Assembly (NCBI GenBank): GCA_016187025.1
Contig: JACPKM010000004.1
Location: 236,715 to 300,714, forward strand
From: Candidatus Daviesbacteria bacterium
GTDB lineage: Bacteria > Patescibacteria > Microgenomatia > Daviesbacterales > UBA10151
Reading direction: 5' to 3'
DNA: 64,000 nt
Below the pieces are notes generated by a model. That model was not told the DNA's origin and made no database searches. It saw only the letters and a list, made by a program, of their open reading frames with translations. A program made the translations under genes and the position numbers. How positions within the stretch are numbered: position 1 is the first letter of the stretch; each line of letters starts with the position of its first letter. Below, one piece after another: positions 26,556 to 34,779 of the stretch.

Positions 26556-26585
26556 AGTATTTCACTAATAATAATATGTTGTCAA
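26556..26585 (-). promoter_or_regulatory. Promoter of the 12.9-26.5 kb cluster
   Basis: On the minus strand: TTGACA (26585-26580), 18-nt spacer, AATACT (26561-26556). The -35 overlaps, on the other strand, the -35 of the divergent gene at 26616, within the near-palindrome TGTTGTCAACA. The two promoters should therefore compete or be co-regulated. Confidence 0.5.
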
Positions 26586-26607
26586 CAGGAAACCCGCTAT
26601 TTATACT
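26579..26607 (+). promoter_or_regulatory. Promoter of the M50-like gene, leaderless arrangement
   Basis: TTGTCA (26579-26584), 17-nt spacer, TATACT (26602-26607), then exactly 8 nt to the ATG at 26616. The predicted transcription start falls at the A of the start codon. Confidence 0.65.
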
Positions 26608-26615
26608 TAAAACAC

Positions 26616-27311
26616 ATGTTATTTGTTTTTGTGTTTTTACTTGAGTTGTTTTTGTTGTATTTCTTATCTAAAAATTTGATAAAAGAGTTATCCGTAATTC
26701 TTCTAAAAATAAGCAAGTATAACCATTCATTTACTGTTAATATTTTGGCTGTAGTTTTTTTGCCTGGGACAATAATGCATGAGCTTGCTCATCTTTTAAT
26801 AGCCGGAGTTTTGATGGTCCCTGTTGGCGAGTTAGAAGTGATCCCTGAGATAACAGATAAAGGAGTCAAACTGGGAAGTGTCCAAGTTGGCCAAACAGAC
26901 CCTTTTAGAAGAATTTTAATAGGAGTTGCTCCGGTTTTAGTAGGGATTGCCACCATTACCTTTATAATTTTTTTCAACCTTGATACTTTAAAAAATTTAT
27001 CTTCCTGGTTGATTATCTCTTCGGTTGTTTATGGACTCTTTGAGGTTTCTAACACTATGTTTTCCAGTAAAAAAGATATAGAGGGGGCTTTAGTGTTTCT
27101 TGGTGCTTTGGTAGTTGTTGGAGTAATACTGTTTGGGGCATTTTTATTCACAGGACAATCAATTCCTAACAGTTGGCTAAAACTTGTTGATTTTTCCTCT
27201 GTTTATATCTTTTTTAAAATGGTTAGTTTATATATGCTCCTGCCTTTGATAATTGATTTGTGCTTTTTTGCAGTTTTTAAACTGGTTAACCTAGCCTTAA
27301 ATCGAGGTTAA
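26616..27311 (+). CDS. Membrane protein with HExxH, M50-like
   Basis: 231 residues from the ATG at 26616. The frame is open back to 26505, but the promoter spacing and the hydrophobic MLFVFVFLLELF favour this start. About six membrane segments. IMHELAHLLIAG in the second gives a zinc HExxH inside the membrane, as in M50 site-2-protease-like families. No clear second zinc motif (NxxPxxxxDG) is visible, so protease activity is uncertain. It is divergent from the large glycan-like cluster and shares its promoter region. Confidence 0.65.
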   Translation: MLFVFVFLLELFLLYFLSKNLIKELSVILLKISKYNHSFTVNILAVVFLPGTIMHELAHLLIAGVLMVPVGELEVIPEITDKGVKLGSVQVGQTDPFRRILIGVAPVLVGIATITFIIFFNLDTLKNLSSWLIISSVVYGLFEVSNTMFSSKKDIEGALVFLGALVVVGVILFGAFLFTGQSIPNSWLKLVDFSSVYIFFKMVSLYMLLPLIIDLCFFAVFKLVNLALNRG

Positions 27312-27401
27312 AAGTGGCAGTAGTGAAAACAGCAGGATTGATATCCCTGCAATTACTGACAAAACAATCCAAAAAATTCTAAACTTTTTTGAATACATCA
27401 T
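27297..27401 (-). CDS. 34-residue single-pass membrane peptide
   Basis: The frame starts MMYSKKFRIFWIVLSVIAGI, followed by SILLFSLLPLL: a short basic N-terminus and one hydrophobic helix. Small membrane peptides of this form are frequent in CPR genomes. It overlaps the 3' end of the M50-like gene by 15 nt on the opposite strand. ATG at 27398 is an alternative start. Function unknown. Confidence 0.45.
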   Translation of the reverse strand: MMYSKKFRIFWIVLSVIAGISILLFSLLPLLTSI

Positions 27402-27508
27402 ACTTTTATATTCCGGGCATAGAGAGTATTTCAAGCTCTGCTTATATTATAATATTTGCTTTTTAAAAAGAAAAGATATATAAATTAATTTTAGAAGGAA
27501 GTCAAAAG

Positions 27509-27808
27509 ATGAGTACTATAGAAGCAGATGCACCAATTGCGTACAGGCCAGAAAGCCTGTTTTCAACTATGCCTGTTGATACTTATAGAGGTGCCAGGAG
27601 ATTTTGGCGGACCGTAATAGATTGGACCGTAGTAGGTGCAGGAGCCTTTCTTGGGTCTGCTTTAGCCATGCATACAGGATTAGTAGATCCTGGACTTGTG
27701 CTTCATGAAGCTGTGTTATATCAAGGTGCAATTGGCGGTGGGGTAATGGTGGGTTTTGTTACAGCTTCACTTCAAGCCAATCCAATGGAGATGATAGCAA
27801 GGTCCTAG
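27509..27808 (+). CDS. Small membrane protein, unknown
   Basis: 99 residues. A soluble N-terminus of about 35 residues and two hydrophobic segments (about 37-55, WTVVGAGAFLGSALAM, and 72-90, GAIGGGVMVGFVTASL), both Gly/Ala-rich. It has a clear SD (AGAAGGAAG, 8 nt upstream), unlike many genes here. The stop overlaps the tyrS stop on the opposite strand. No family recognised. Confidence 0.6.
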   Translation: MSTIEADAPIAYRPESLFSTMPVDTYRGARRFWRTVIDWTVVGAGAFLGSALAMHTGLVDPGLVLHEAVLYQGAIGGGVMVGFVTASLQANPMEMIARS

Positions 27809-28908
27809 ATTTTTGCTGTAAGGAGTTCTATTTCCTCTAAGGCAGATTTTTTGACAGGGTCTTCAAAATATTTTCTTGCAGGTTCTAATTTTTCGATTAG
27901 CCACTCTGCCACAGCCACCTTCAGATCCTGGGGGTGGAGTTTTTTTTCTGCATAGTCTTTTTCTAAATCCTTATAAGAGGTGTAAGTTAAATTCCCTCCC
28001 CACTTTTCAGGGCGTTTAATTGTTAGGCTGGAATTTTCATAGTAAAAAATTAAATGTTTTGTCCAGTCTAAGATAGGGTTAAATTCCACTTCCCCTTCCG
28101 GTGCATAAGCATTATTAACCTTTCTTTTGATCTCTTCTGGTGAGTCCGTAATAAAAACAGCAGTATCCGGTTTGGATTTGCTCATTTTGGTTGCTTCCAA
28201 ATCCAAAACTTTTTTTCCAGTTTCATCGGTGGTGAAAGTTGGTGTTAAAAGCCCTTGTAAAAGGTGATGATGTATGGCAACAGGTTTTTTCTCCCCTAAG
28301 CTTGGTGCTGCCTCCCTTGCCACAACATGAACGTTTCTTTGGTCAGTTCCGGCATGAGCAATATTGATCCCTAAAGCAAATATATCAGCAGACTGCATGG
28401 CTGGATAAATTAACATGGCAGTGTCGGATATTTCAGATTCTTTTCTGCCCATAATAGTGGTGGATCTAATCATCCTGGAAACGGTGGTAGCTTTGGCTAC
28501 TTTAATTACCAAAGCCCAATATTTTGAACCCATTTTTTCGTAAAACTCACTCCCTAAAATAAAGTTGATTTTGCCCGGATCTGCACCGGCGACAGTTGCA
28601 CATGCCCTTAATGCTTGCTCAAAATAATCGCGCCCTAGCCTTTTGGCAGTCTCCAGTGTGCCATCTAGTTTTTTATTCAACCAGGTATGCCAATCAGCTA
28701 ACAGGACATTTGTTTCCACCTCCGCATCTTGCAAGTCTTTGAATTTCATCATCATAAAGACCCACCCTACATGTGCCTTCCCAGAAATTTCTAAGCCGAT
28801 GTAATGTTTTAAAGGTGTGCCTGAATCTATTAAGGCTTTTAGTTCTTCTGAAGTTAGAACCTCTTCTAAATTTCTTGTAATTAAATTGTATTTTTCCTCT
28901 GATGTCAT
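27805..28908 (-). CDS. tyrS: Tyrosyl-tRNA synthetase, archaeal/eukaryotic type
   Basis: 367 residues. Charges tRNA-Tyr. Class I motifs: YIGLEISGKAHVG (HIGH region) and TKMSKSKPD (KMSKS). The C-terminal part (LTIKRPEKWGGNLTYTSYKDL, HPQDLKVAVAEWLIEKLEP) matches Methanocaldococcus-type TyrRS, and the bacterial S4-like C-terminal domain is absent. The tRNA-Tyr of the same window is a long-variable-arm type, the bacterial form. It has a leaderless-type promoter (28915-28943). Confidence 0.93.
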   Translation of the reverse strand: MTSEEKYNLITRNLEEVLTSEELKALIDSGTPLKHYIGLEISGKAHVGWVFMMMKFKDLQDAEVETNVLLADWHTWLNKKLDGTLETAKRLGRDYFEQALRACATVAGADPGKINFILGSEFYEKMGSKYWALVIKVAKATTVSRMIRSTTIMGRKESEISDTAMLIYPAMQSADIFALGINIAHAGTDQRNVHVVAREAAPSLGEKKPVAIHHHLLQGLLTPTFTTDETGKKVLDLEATKMSKSKPDTAVFITDSPEEIKRKVNNAYAPEGEVEFNPILDWTKHLIFYYENSSLTIKRPEKWGGNLTYTSYKDLEKDYAEKKLHPQDLKVAVAEWLIEKLEPARKYFEDPVKKSALEEIELLTAKI

Positions 28909-28914
28909 AGCTGT

Positions 28915-28943
28915 ATATTACTTTTTTATGCAAAACAAAACAA
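28915..28943 (-). promoter_or_regulatory. tyrS promoter, leaderless arrangement
   Basis: On the minus strand: TTGTTT, 17-nt spacer, TAATAT, then 6 nt to the tyrS ATG. No Shine-Dalgarno precedes the start. Confidence 0.5.
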
Positions 28944-28968
28944 GAATCTATTATGATATTATTGGCCA

Positions 28969-29403
28969 ATGAGTGTAATAAAGCTTCCTTTTAAGGACTA
29001 CAAAGCAATTTATTCAAAAGTACCCAGGCTGTGTGTGGATTTAGTAATTAAAGATAGTACTGGGCTGTTGTTGACTTTAAGGGATATTGAGCCAAGAAAA
29101 GGCTTTTGGCATTTACCAGGAGGTACGGTACTTTATGGAGAAAGTCTTGAAAGTGCAGTTGAAAGAATTGCAAAGGAAGAACTGGGTATAGATGTTAATA
29201 TACAAAAATTTTTAGGATCTATAGAATTTTTAAATAATCCAAAAATTGCTGAGCATGCAGTATCTTTAGTCTATCTTGTTAAACCTGTAACAAAAGATAT
29301 AATGCTAAACCATCAAGCATCAAAGTTTGACTTTTTTAAGCTCTTGCCCAAAAATACAGTAGCAGAACATAAAAATTTCCTGCTGGCATCCTGCCTTCTT
29401 TAA
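28969..29403 (+). CDS. Nudix hydrolase, GDP-mannose hydrolase-like
   Basis: 144 residues. The Nudix region (FWHLPGGTVLYGESLESAVE, then RIAKEELGI) lacks the first Glu of the canonical REUXEE box (RI instead of RE), as in the GDP-mannose mannosyl hydrolase subfamily (Gmm/WcaH). Those enzymes cut GDP-sugars by inversion at C1. Substrate here is inferred. The next gene begins 2 nt after its stop. Confidence 0.8.
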   Translation: MSVIKLPFKDYKAIYSKVPRLCVDLVIKDSTGLLLTLRDIEPRKGFWHLPGGTVLYGESLESAVERIAKEELGIDVNIQKFLGSIEFLNNPKIAEHAVSLVYLVKPVTKDIMLNHQASKFDFFKLLPKNTVAEHKNFLLASCLL

Positions 29404-29405
29404 GT

Positions 29406-30983
29406 ATGAATGAGTCACGTACGCTTTCAAAGCTTGCCAGTTTACTAATTTCTTCCTTTGACAAACAAGTTAAGGAGTCAGAAGAAAAGAAAATTTCTGT
29501 TAACTCAGTTGTAGCCGAAATTGCCAGCTGGTATGAAAAAATCCGCACCGCCATGGATTATAGAGAAGATGAGGTTATTTTAAGATCCTCTATAGAAAGA
29601 ATTCTAAAGAGGAGATTTTTACTTGGTGGTAACGGAAAATATGTGGCAGGACCTTTGATCCGTGAGCTTGTCTGGGCCAGGTATTTTCCAGATAGCAGCG
29701 TTCCTGAAACTATCGTTGCCGATGTAGAAAAAATAATATCTAGGTTTTTAAAGCTTCAGGAGCATCTATATTCCCTTAAGATTTTAAATAGACAAGAGAT
29801 AAGAGAGTGGATTCTGCAGCTGATGTCTTCTGATATTGAGGATGTACTCCGTCCTGAAAGATATAAAGAGCTGATGAGTAATTTCATCTATCAGATTTTT
29901 CAGGATGATATTGAAATTACCGATGATAGTGAGGAAACAAAAAACGCTCAGGTTTTTATTGCTGTCAGACGCGCTTATGCCAAAGAGGATTTGGCACTTT
30001 TGCGGTACCATCTATTTTGTCAGTACTTTGGTAAGTTAACTGATGACAATGTTGAACAAGTTGCAGATAATTTTTTGGATGGGTTCAATGAAATAAACAA
30101 GCAGCTTAACTATCCTTTAAAAGATAGGATTTATTCATATGTCAGAAACCAAATTCCTCCTTTCTATATTTTGGAGGATGTTTTACGCAACAATAAAGGT
30201 CAAGCCCGCTTTTTAGTCAGCGATGAAGATGAGTTTGACCGGCAAATTATTGATGCTGCTGCCAGCCGCTATAAAAGCATTGTTGATAAGGTCAAAAGAG
30301 CAGTTGTCAGAAGCGTGATCTTTATCTTTGTGACAAAGATGGTTTTTACCTTGGCAGTTGAAGGGGCTTTTGAAAGCCTAATTTATGGAAAGATATTTTG
30401 GCCCTCAATTCTTTTAAATACCCTAGTGCCTCCAGGGTTGATGACTCTGGCTGGAGTTTTTATCAAAACCCCTGGAAAAGAAAACACAAAAAAAATCTTA
30501 GACAAAATCCATAGGATTTTATATCAGGAACGGCCTCAGCTGGATCATAAATTAATCTTAAAAAAGACTGCCAAGAAAGTGGACCCTTTACTCGATATTT
30601 TATTTGTGGCTTTGTGGATGATCGCTTTTACAATCAGCTTTGGGGCAACCATTTTTATTCTGACAAAACTTCATTTTAATGCAGTAAGCCAAGGGGTGTT
30701 TGTTTTCTTTTTGGCAATAGTTTCATTTTTGGCTTACAGGATTAACCAAACAGCCCATGTTTACACTATCAAAGATCAGAAAGAAGGAATAAATCAGGTG
30801 CTTTTTGACTTTTTCTTTATGCCTTTTATACAAGCCGGAAGAAATCTAACTATGGGGATTTCGCAAATCAATATCTTTTTATTTTTATTTGATTACATTA
30901 TTGAGGCACCATTTAAAAGCTTGTTTGCCTTTTTTGAACAATGGTTTCTTTACCTTAGAACTCAAAGAGAAAAACTTGAGTAA
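29406..30983 (+). CDS. Conserved membrane protein of unknown function
   Basis: 525 residues. The first 300 are soluble, helical and charged. Four or five membrane segments follow (about 305-320, 325-350, 405-430, 435-455, 480-500), with a basic cytoplasmic loop between. No enzymatic motif seen. Co-directional with the Nudix gene (2-nt gap). It resembles large membrane proteins found across CPR genomes but I cannot name a family. Confidence 0.6.
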   Translation: MNESRTLSKLASLLISSFDKQVKESEEKKISVNSVVAEIASWYEKIRTAMDYREDEVILRSSIERILKRRFLLGGNGKYVAGPLIRELVWARYFPDSSVPETIVADVEKIISRFLKLQEHLYSLKILNRQEIREWILQLMSSDIEDVLRPERYKELMSNFIYQIFQDDIEITDDSEETKNAQVFIAVRRAYAKEDLALLRYHLFCQYFGKLTDDNVEQVADNFLDGFNEINKQLNYPLKDRIYSYVRNQIPPFYILEDVLRNNKGQARFLVSDEDEFDRQIIDAAASRYKSIVDKVKRAVVRSVIFIFVTKMVFTLAVEGAFESLIYGKIFWPSILLNTLVPPGLMTLAGVFIKTPGKENTKKILDKIHRILYQERPQLDHKLILKKTAKKVDPLLDILFVALWMIAFTISFGATIFILTKLHFNAVSQGVFVFFLAIVSFLAYRINQTAHVYTIKDQKEGINQVLFDFFFMPFIQAGRNLTMGISQINIFLFLFDYIIEAPFKSLFAFFEQWFLYLRTQREKLE

Positions 30984-30984
30984 G

Positions 30985-31602
30985 TTACATTCTAGCTAGT
31001 CTTTTTGCTATTCCGGAAGGAAAATCTGCCTTTTCTTCTTTCATCCAACAAATTACATCTGATAGCAGACTTGCTTTTGGGAAATGTAAAAGTAAACATG
31101 CCTCTAATGCAAGGACCGTAGTACGGGCAATTTCAGGATTTCCATGAAATTGTCCAAGAAAAAACCCATAGCCTTCAAGTAAGAGACCAGAGGCAAGTTG
31201 ATTGGGGTTTTGAATTTGAGTTGCAAACGTAAATGGGTTTTCTTTGGCTACAATTAATCTGTTTAATCTGGCGTATGTACCATCAAAAAACCGCGGCGTA
31301 GCAGCAAAAGCTTCACCTTTTAAGCCTTCTTGGTACATACCCACCCACTCATCAAGCGTATGGGGATGATCAGCTCCTAATTGAAGCTTTAAGGCGCTTA
31401 TATCACGATAGAGTCTAGGATTTAATCTGTTTCTTCCAAAAAGAGAACCTGTTTGTAAAATTGCTGCTTCCAGCTCTGCGGTTCTCTGAGCAAAATCTGC
31501 TGGAGATGTATTAATTATATTCAGAGCTGTCCTAACATTTGTAGCTTCACTCAATCTTTTTCTTGCTTCATACCTTATGATTCGGGGAATCTCAGTTATC
31601 AT
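30985..31602 (-). CDS. Unknown soluble helical protein
   Basis: 205 residues from ATG 31602 (two codons inside the longest frame). This start is preferred because TTGAAT-17-TAAAAT lies 8 nt before it, the same leaderless spacing as other genes here. The protein is helical, with repeated Leu/Ala-rich segments (RTTVLALEACLLLHFP near the end) and no membrane segment or known motif. It converges on the membrane protein (1-nt gap). Confidence 0.55.
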   Translation of the reverse strand: MITEIPRIIRYEARKRLSEATNVRTALNIINTSPADFAQRTAELEAAILQTGSLFGRNRLNPRLYRDISALKLQLGADHPHTLDEWVGMYQEGLKGEAFAATPRFFDGTYARLNRLIVAKENPFTFATQIQNPNQLASGLLLEGYGFFLGQFHGNPEIARTTVLALEACLLLHFPKASLLSDVICWMKEEKADFPSGIAKRLARM

Positions 31603-31697
31603 AAGCATATATTTTAACTTATTTATAGACAGAATTCAAACTATAGGGTTAAATTATGAATTTAAATATTTAGAAAATTAGCAAATAAATGACAGAA

Positions 31698-32753
31698 TTA
31701 ACTCTTTAAATACTTATCAAAAAAGCTTATTGATCTTTCCATTGCTTCCTCAAAGTTAGGAGAAGACAGATTATGGTCTCCATTTTGATAGTTAAAAAAT
31801 TCAACTTCTTTTCCAAGGCTTTTTAAACTGTTATATAAATTTTCGGATAGTTGCCAGGGTACTGTTTCATCTGATAAACCATGATGAAGTTGTACTGGTC
31901 CTGAGATATCTGCTAAATAACTGTTAGGAGAAATAGAATTCCAAAATTGGGGATTTTGCTCTGGCGTACCATACTCATCAATAAACCTTTGTCTAGTTAG
32001 CCTTCGCGTTTGTTGTTCCTTAGCTGATGGTGACCAGGGCGAGTTTCTAAAAAACCTATCAAACATATCAGAATATGATCCTACTACCCCTCCCCAAATT
32101 ACCCCTGCTTTTATATCTTTTGAAACTACCATTGAGCGTAAAGTTATATGTCCACCTAAAGAATGACCCCACATTCCAATCTTTTCAGGATTGACATCCT
32201 CGTATTTTTTTATGGAAGAGAGAGCATTTAGAATATCTGTGGTATAAGCAGGAGAAAAATATGCTCCTTCGGGGTTTCCTTCTGAGTCTCCGTGTCCTCT
32301 ATAATCAGGCTTTAGTACTATATAGCCATTTTTTGCAAAACTATCTAAATAAGCAACATAGCGCTCAGTAGTGCGGTATTGTTCTGGGGGAATATAGCCA
32401 TGATTGAAAATAATTACAGGAAAACCCTCTTGAGGTTGTTCTTCTTGCGGAACAGTTAGTAAAGCATTAATTTTTAACCCTTCAGATTTATATGAAACAA
32501 TATAGCGATTATAGTTACTTCCTGGTTCTAACTCTTGCTCAATTGCAATATCGCCTCCTGGATAGTCTTTTTTTCTCATCTCCTCAATCCTTAGAGGATG
32601 AGTTTTAACATTGGCTGTTTTCTGATCTGATATCTGACTTGATCCACCCCTTTTTTCTTCTGGTTGTTTTCTTTGCAAATTTACTGCTACTGCGGTAATT
32701 AAAAACATTAGAGTTACTAATAAAACTACTCTGGATACACTGCTTTGGAGCAT
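31698..32753 (-). CDS. Membrane-anchored alpha/beta hydrolase (S9/peptidase-like)
   Basis: 351 residues. An N-terminal signal anchor (VSRVVLLVTLMFLITAVAV) is followed by a linker and an alpha/beta hydrolase. The nucleophile elbow is GMWGHSLGGH, the acid is in SDETVPW, and the histidine in NGDHNLSSP. FNHGYIPPEQY gives the oxyanion region. This set is typical of prolyl-oligopeptidase-like (S9) or dienelactone-hydrolase-like secreted enzymes. It is divergent from the atp operon. Confidence 0.82.
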   Translation of the reverse strand: MLQSSVSRVVLLVTLMFLITAVAVNLQRKQPEEKRGGSSQISDQKTANVKTHPLRIEEMRKKDYPGGDIAIEQELEPGSNYNRYIVSYKSEGLKINALLTVPQEEQPQEGFPVIIFNHGYIPPEQYRTTERYVAYLDSFAKNGYIVLKPDYRGHGDSEGNPEGAYFSPAYTTDILNALSSIKKYEDVNPEKIGMWGHSLGGHITLRSMVVSKDIKAGVIWGGVVGSYSDMFDRFFRNSPWSPSAKEQQTRRLTRQRFIDEYGTPEQNPQFWNSISPNSYLADISGPVQLHHGLSDETVPWQLSENLYNSLKSLGKEVEFFNYQNGDHNLSSPNFEEAMERSISFFDKYLKS

Positions 32754-32784
32754 AAAAGATGTCTTGTAAATTATATCAAATGGA

Positions 32785-32813
32785 TTGCGTTAACAATGTA
32801 ATTTGAGTACAAT
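32785..32813 (+). promoter_or_regulatory. Promoter of the ATP synthase operon
   Basis: TTGCGT (32785-32790), 17-nt spacer, TACAAT (32808-32813). The predicted start near 32820 gives a leader of about 42 nt containing GAAGGA. It lies between the divergent hydrolase gene and atpB. Confidence 0.55.
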
Positions 32814-32861
32814 ACTTTTTTAGTTAACCGAAGGATAACATTTTAAAATTTATATTGATAT

Positions 32862-33581
32862 ATGGAAAATCATATTGTTTTGGAACCTGAAGTATTAGGC
32901 TATCTGGGGATACTGCCTGTAACCAATACTTTGCTTGTCTCTTGGATGGTAATGGTTATTTTGATTTTAGTAAGTATTATTACCACTTGGAAGATAAAAG
33001 TAATCCCTTCTGGATTACAAAACTTTTTTGAATATATTATCGAGGTAGGATATACAACCGTTGAAGAACTTGCCCATAAAAGGGCTAAAGTTTTTTTCCC
33101 AATTGTTATGACATTTTTTTTGTATATTTTGTTCGGGAACTTACTAGGACTTTTTCCAGGTTTTGCAACTATTACTTATAAAAGCGAGCCGCTTTTGCGC
33201 TCTATTAACTCTGATTTAAATATGACCTTGGGGCTGGCGCTGACATCTGCTGTTGCCACTCATGGATTTGCACTTTACTATTTAGGACTTGTTGAATATC
33301 TGAAAAAATGGTTTACGCTAAATCCTATTTTTCTCTTTGTGGGGATTTTAGAATTGGTGGGAGAGGTAACAAAAATAGTATCGCTTTCTTTCCGGCTTTT
33401 TGGTAACATATTTGCAGGTGAGGTAGTACTGGCAACAGTTGCATCGATTTTTGCCTTTATCATACCTCTCCCTTTTTATTTTTTGGAGATTATTGTAGGA
33501 TTTGTACAGGCAGCTGTTTTTATGATGTTAACACTGGTGTTTATGGTGTTATTGTCAGAAAAACACGCTGAGCAACATTAA
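32862..33581 (+). CDS. atpB: ATP synthase F0 subunit a
   Basis: 239 residues, five or six membrane helices. The proton-channel helix has SLSFRLFGNIFAGEVVLATV with the essential Arg. The family signature region and C-terminal FVQAAVFMMLTLVFM are intact. It is the first gene of the atp operon. Confidence 0.95.
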   Translation: MENHIVLEPEVLGYLGILPVTNTLLVSWMVMVILILVSIITTWKIKVIPSGLQNFFEYIIEVGYTTVEELAHKRAKVFFPIVMTFFLYILFGNLLGLFPGFATITYKSEPLLRSINSDLNMTLGLALTSAVATHGFALYYLGLVEYLKKWFTLNPIFLFVGILELVGEVTKIVSLSFRLFGNIFAGEVVLATVASIFAFIIPLPFYFLEIIVGFVQAAVFMMLTLVFMVLLSEKHAEQH

Positions 33582-33595
33582 AGAAAGGAGTATAT

Positions 33596-33802
33596 ATGCC
33601 GGAAGGTTTACCGTCAGCATTAGCTATCGGCTTAGGAGCTTTAGGTCCGGGACTGGGAATCGGATTTATTGGTGCCAAAGCTATGGAAGCAATTGGCCGA
33701 AATCCGGAAGCTCAAGGTAAGATATTACCTGCAATGCTTTTGGGAATGGCTTTTGCCGAAGCTATTGCTATTTACGCTTTAGTTATAGCATTTACTCAGT
33801 AG
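33596..33802 (+). CDS. atpE: ATP synthase F0 subunit c
   Basis: 68 residues, two helices with the GRNPEAQGK loop between them. The ion-binding Glu is in MAFAEAIAIYALV. The Gln of helix 1 and the Ser/Thr after the Glu that mark sodium-type rings are absent (Ile and Ala instead), so a proton ring is likely. A good SD (AAAGAAAGGAG) lies upstream. Its stop codon is joined to the start of a heptamer array. Confidence 0.95.
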   Translation: MPEGLPSALAIGLGALGPGLGIGFIGAKAMEAIGRNPEAQGKILPAMLLGMAFAEAIAIYALVIAFTQ

Positions 33803-33871
33803 GTTGTAGTGGGTAGTGAGTAGGCTGTAGTTGATTACTACCACCTACAACCTAAAACCTACAAACTAATT
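33802..33871. repeat. Ten-unit heptamer array between atpE and atpF
   Basis: Ten 7-mers without slippage: ggttgta, gtgggta, gtgagta, ggctgta, gttgatt, actacca, cctacaa, cctaaaa, cctacaa, actaatt. The first half is G-rich and the second half is roughly its reverse complement, so the operon mRNA could form a hairpin here. It fills the entire atpE-atpF gap, leaving 3 nt before the atpF start and no SD. 33801-33824 is identical to a stretch inside recG. Confidence 0.82.
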
Positions 33872-33874
33872 TTT

Positions 33875-34369
33875 ATGGATATTTTAAGCCAGTTTGGAGT
33901 CCAACCAGTACTTTTGGCTGCGCAAGTGGTCAATTTTTTAATACTTCTTTTTATTTTAAAGAGGTTTTTGTATAAACCTGTATTAAAGGTATTAGATGAA
34001 AGAAGAAAAAGAGTTGAAGAGAGTTTAAAAAACGCTGAAGAAATTGAAAAGAAATTATTAGAAACTGAAGAAGCCAAAAATAAAATTTTGGAAAAGGCCT
34101 CTTTAGATGTCCAAAAAATGTTGGATGAAACAAAGAAAGAAATTGAGGTGATGAAGGAGGAAGGTAAGGTACAATCAGAGCAGATGGCAGCTCAAATAAT
34201 TAAAAAAGGCCAGGAAGAAGCCCGGGCAGCTGTCGAAAAAATGGAACAGGAATTGATGAGTAAACTAGGAGATATTGTGGCACTCGGTATGGAAAAAGTG
34301 ACAGGAAAGGTTTTAAAAACATCGGATCAAAAAGAAATTATAGAAAAGACAGTTAGAGGTATGTCATGA
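33875..34369 (+). CDS. atpF: ATP synthase F0 subunit b
   Basis: 164 residues. One N-terminal membrane helix (VVNFLILLFILKRFLYKPVL) followed by a long charged coiled-coil (EERRKRVEESLKNAEEIEKK type), the stator stalk. It overlaps atpH by 4 nt. Its translation may depend on read-over from atpE, since a heptamer array occupies the upstream gap. Confidence 0.93.
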   Translation: MDILSQFGVQPVLLAAQVVNFLILLFILKRFLYKPVLKVLDERRKRVEESLKNAEEIEKKLLETEEAKNKILEKASLDVQKMLDETKKEIEVMKEEGKVQSEQMAAQIIKKGQEEARAAVEKMEQELMSKLGDIVALGMEKVTGKVLKTSDQKEIIEKTVRGMS

Positions 34370-34779
34370 AGAAGGATAAACAATTACAAAAGTTAATTAA
34401 AAAGCTGGTAGACTTAAGTTTTAAAGACGGAAAAATAGTGGAAAATCAAGTTATAAAATCCATTAAAAGTGTAAAATCTGCTCCAAAACCTCAAGCTATT
34501 TGGGCTTTGTCTGAATACCTAAAACAGTTAAAAAGAAAAGAAAGACAGTTTACTATGTATATTGAGTCAGCCATCCCCCTTTCCCCCATTCAAGTCATGA
34601 AAATGAAAAGGATCGTTGAAAAAAAGGCAAAAATTACCAAAGTGTTAGTAAATATTAATCCTGAGATTTTGGGTGGATTTAAGTTAAGGTTAGGGGATGA
34701 AATTTGGGATGAATCATTGGTAGGTAAGATCCAACAGGTAAAGGAGGTAATCCATGGCAGATCTAATAAATCAAATTGA
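34366..34779 (+). CDS. atpH: ATP synthase F1 subunit delta (short)
   Basis: 137 residues, shorter than the usual about 180. The C-terminal motif INPEILGGFKLRLGDEIWDESL is clearly the OSCP/delta signature, and the N-terminal helical domain is reduced. Delta joins the stator to F1. It overlaps atpA by 26 nt. Confidence 0.88.
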   Translation: MKKDKQLQKLIKKLVDLSFKDGKIVENQVIKSIKSVKSAPKPQAIWALSEYLKQLKRKERQFTMYIESAIPLSPIQVMKMKRIVEKKAKITKVLVNINPEILGGFKLRLGDEIWDESLVGKIQQVKEVIHGRSNKSN

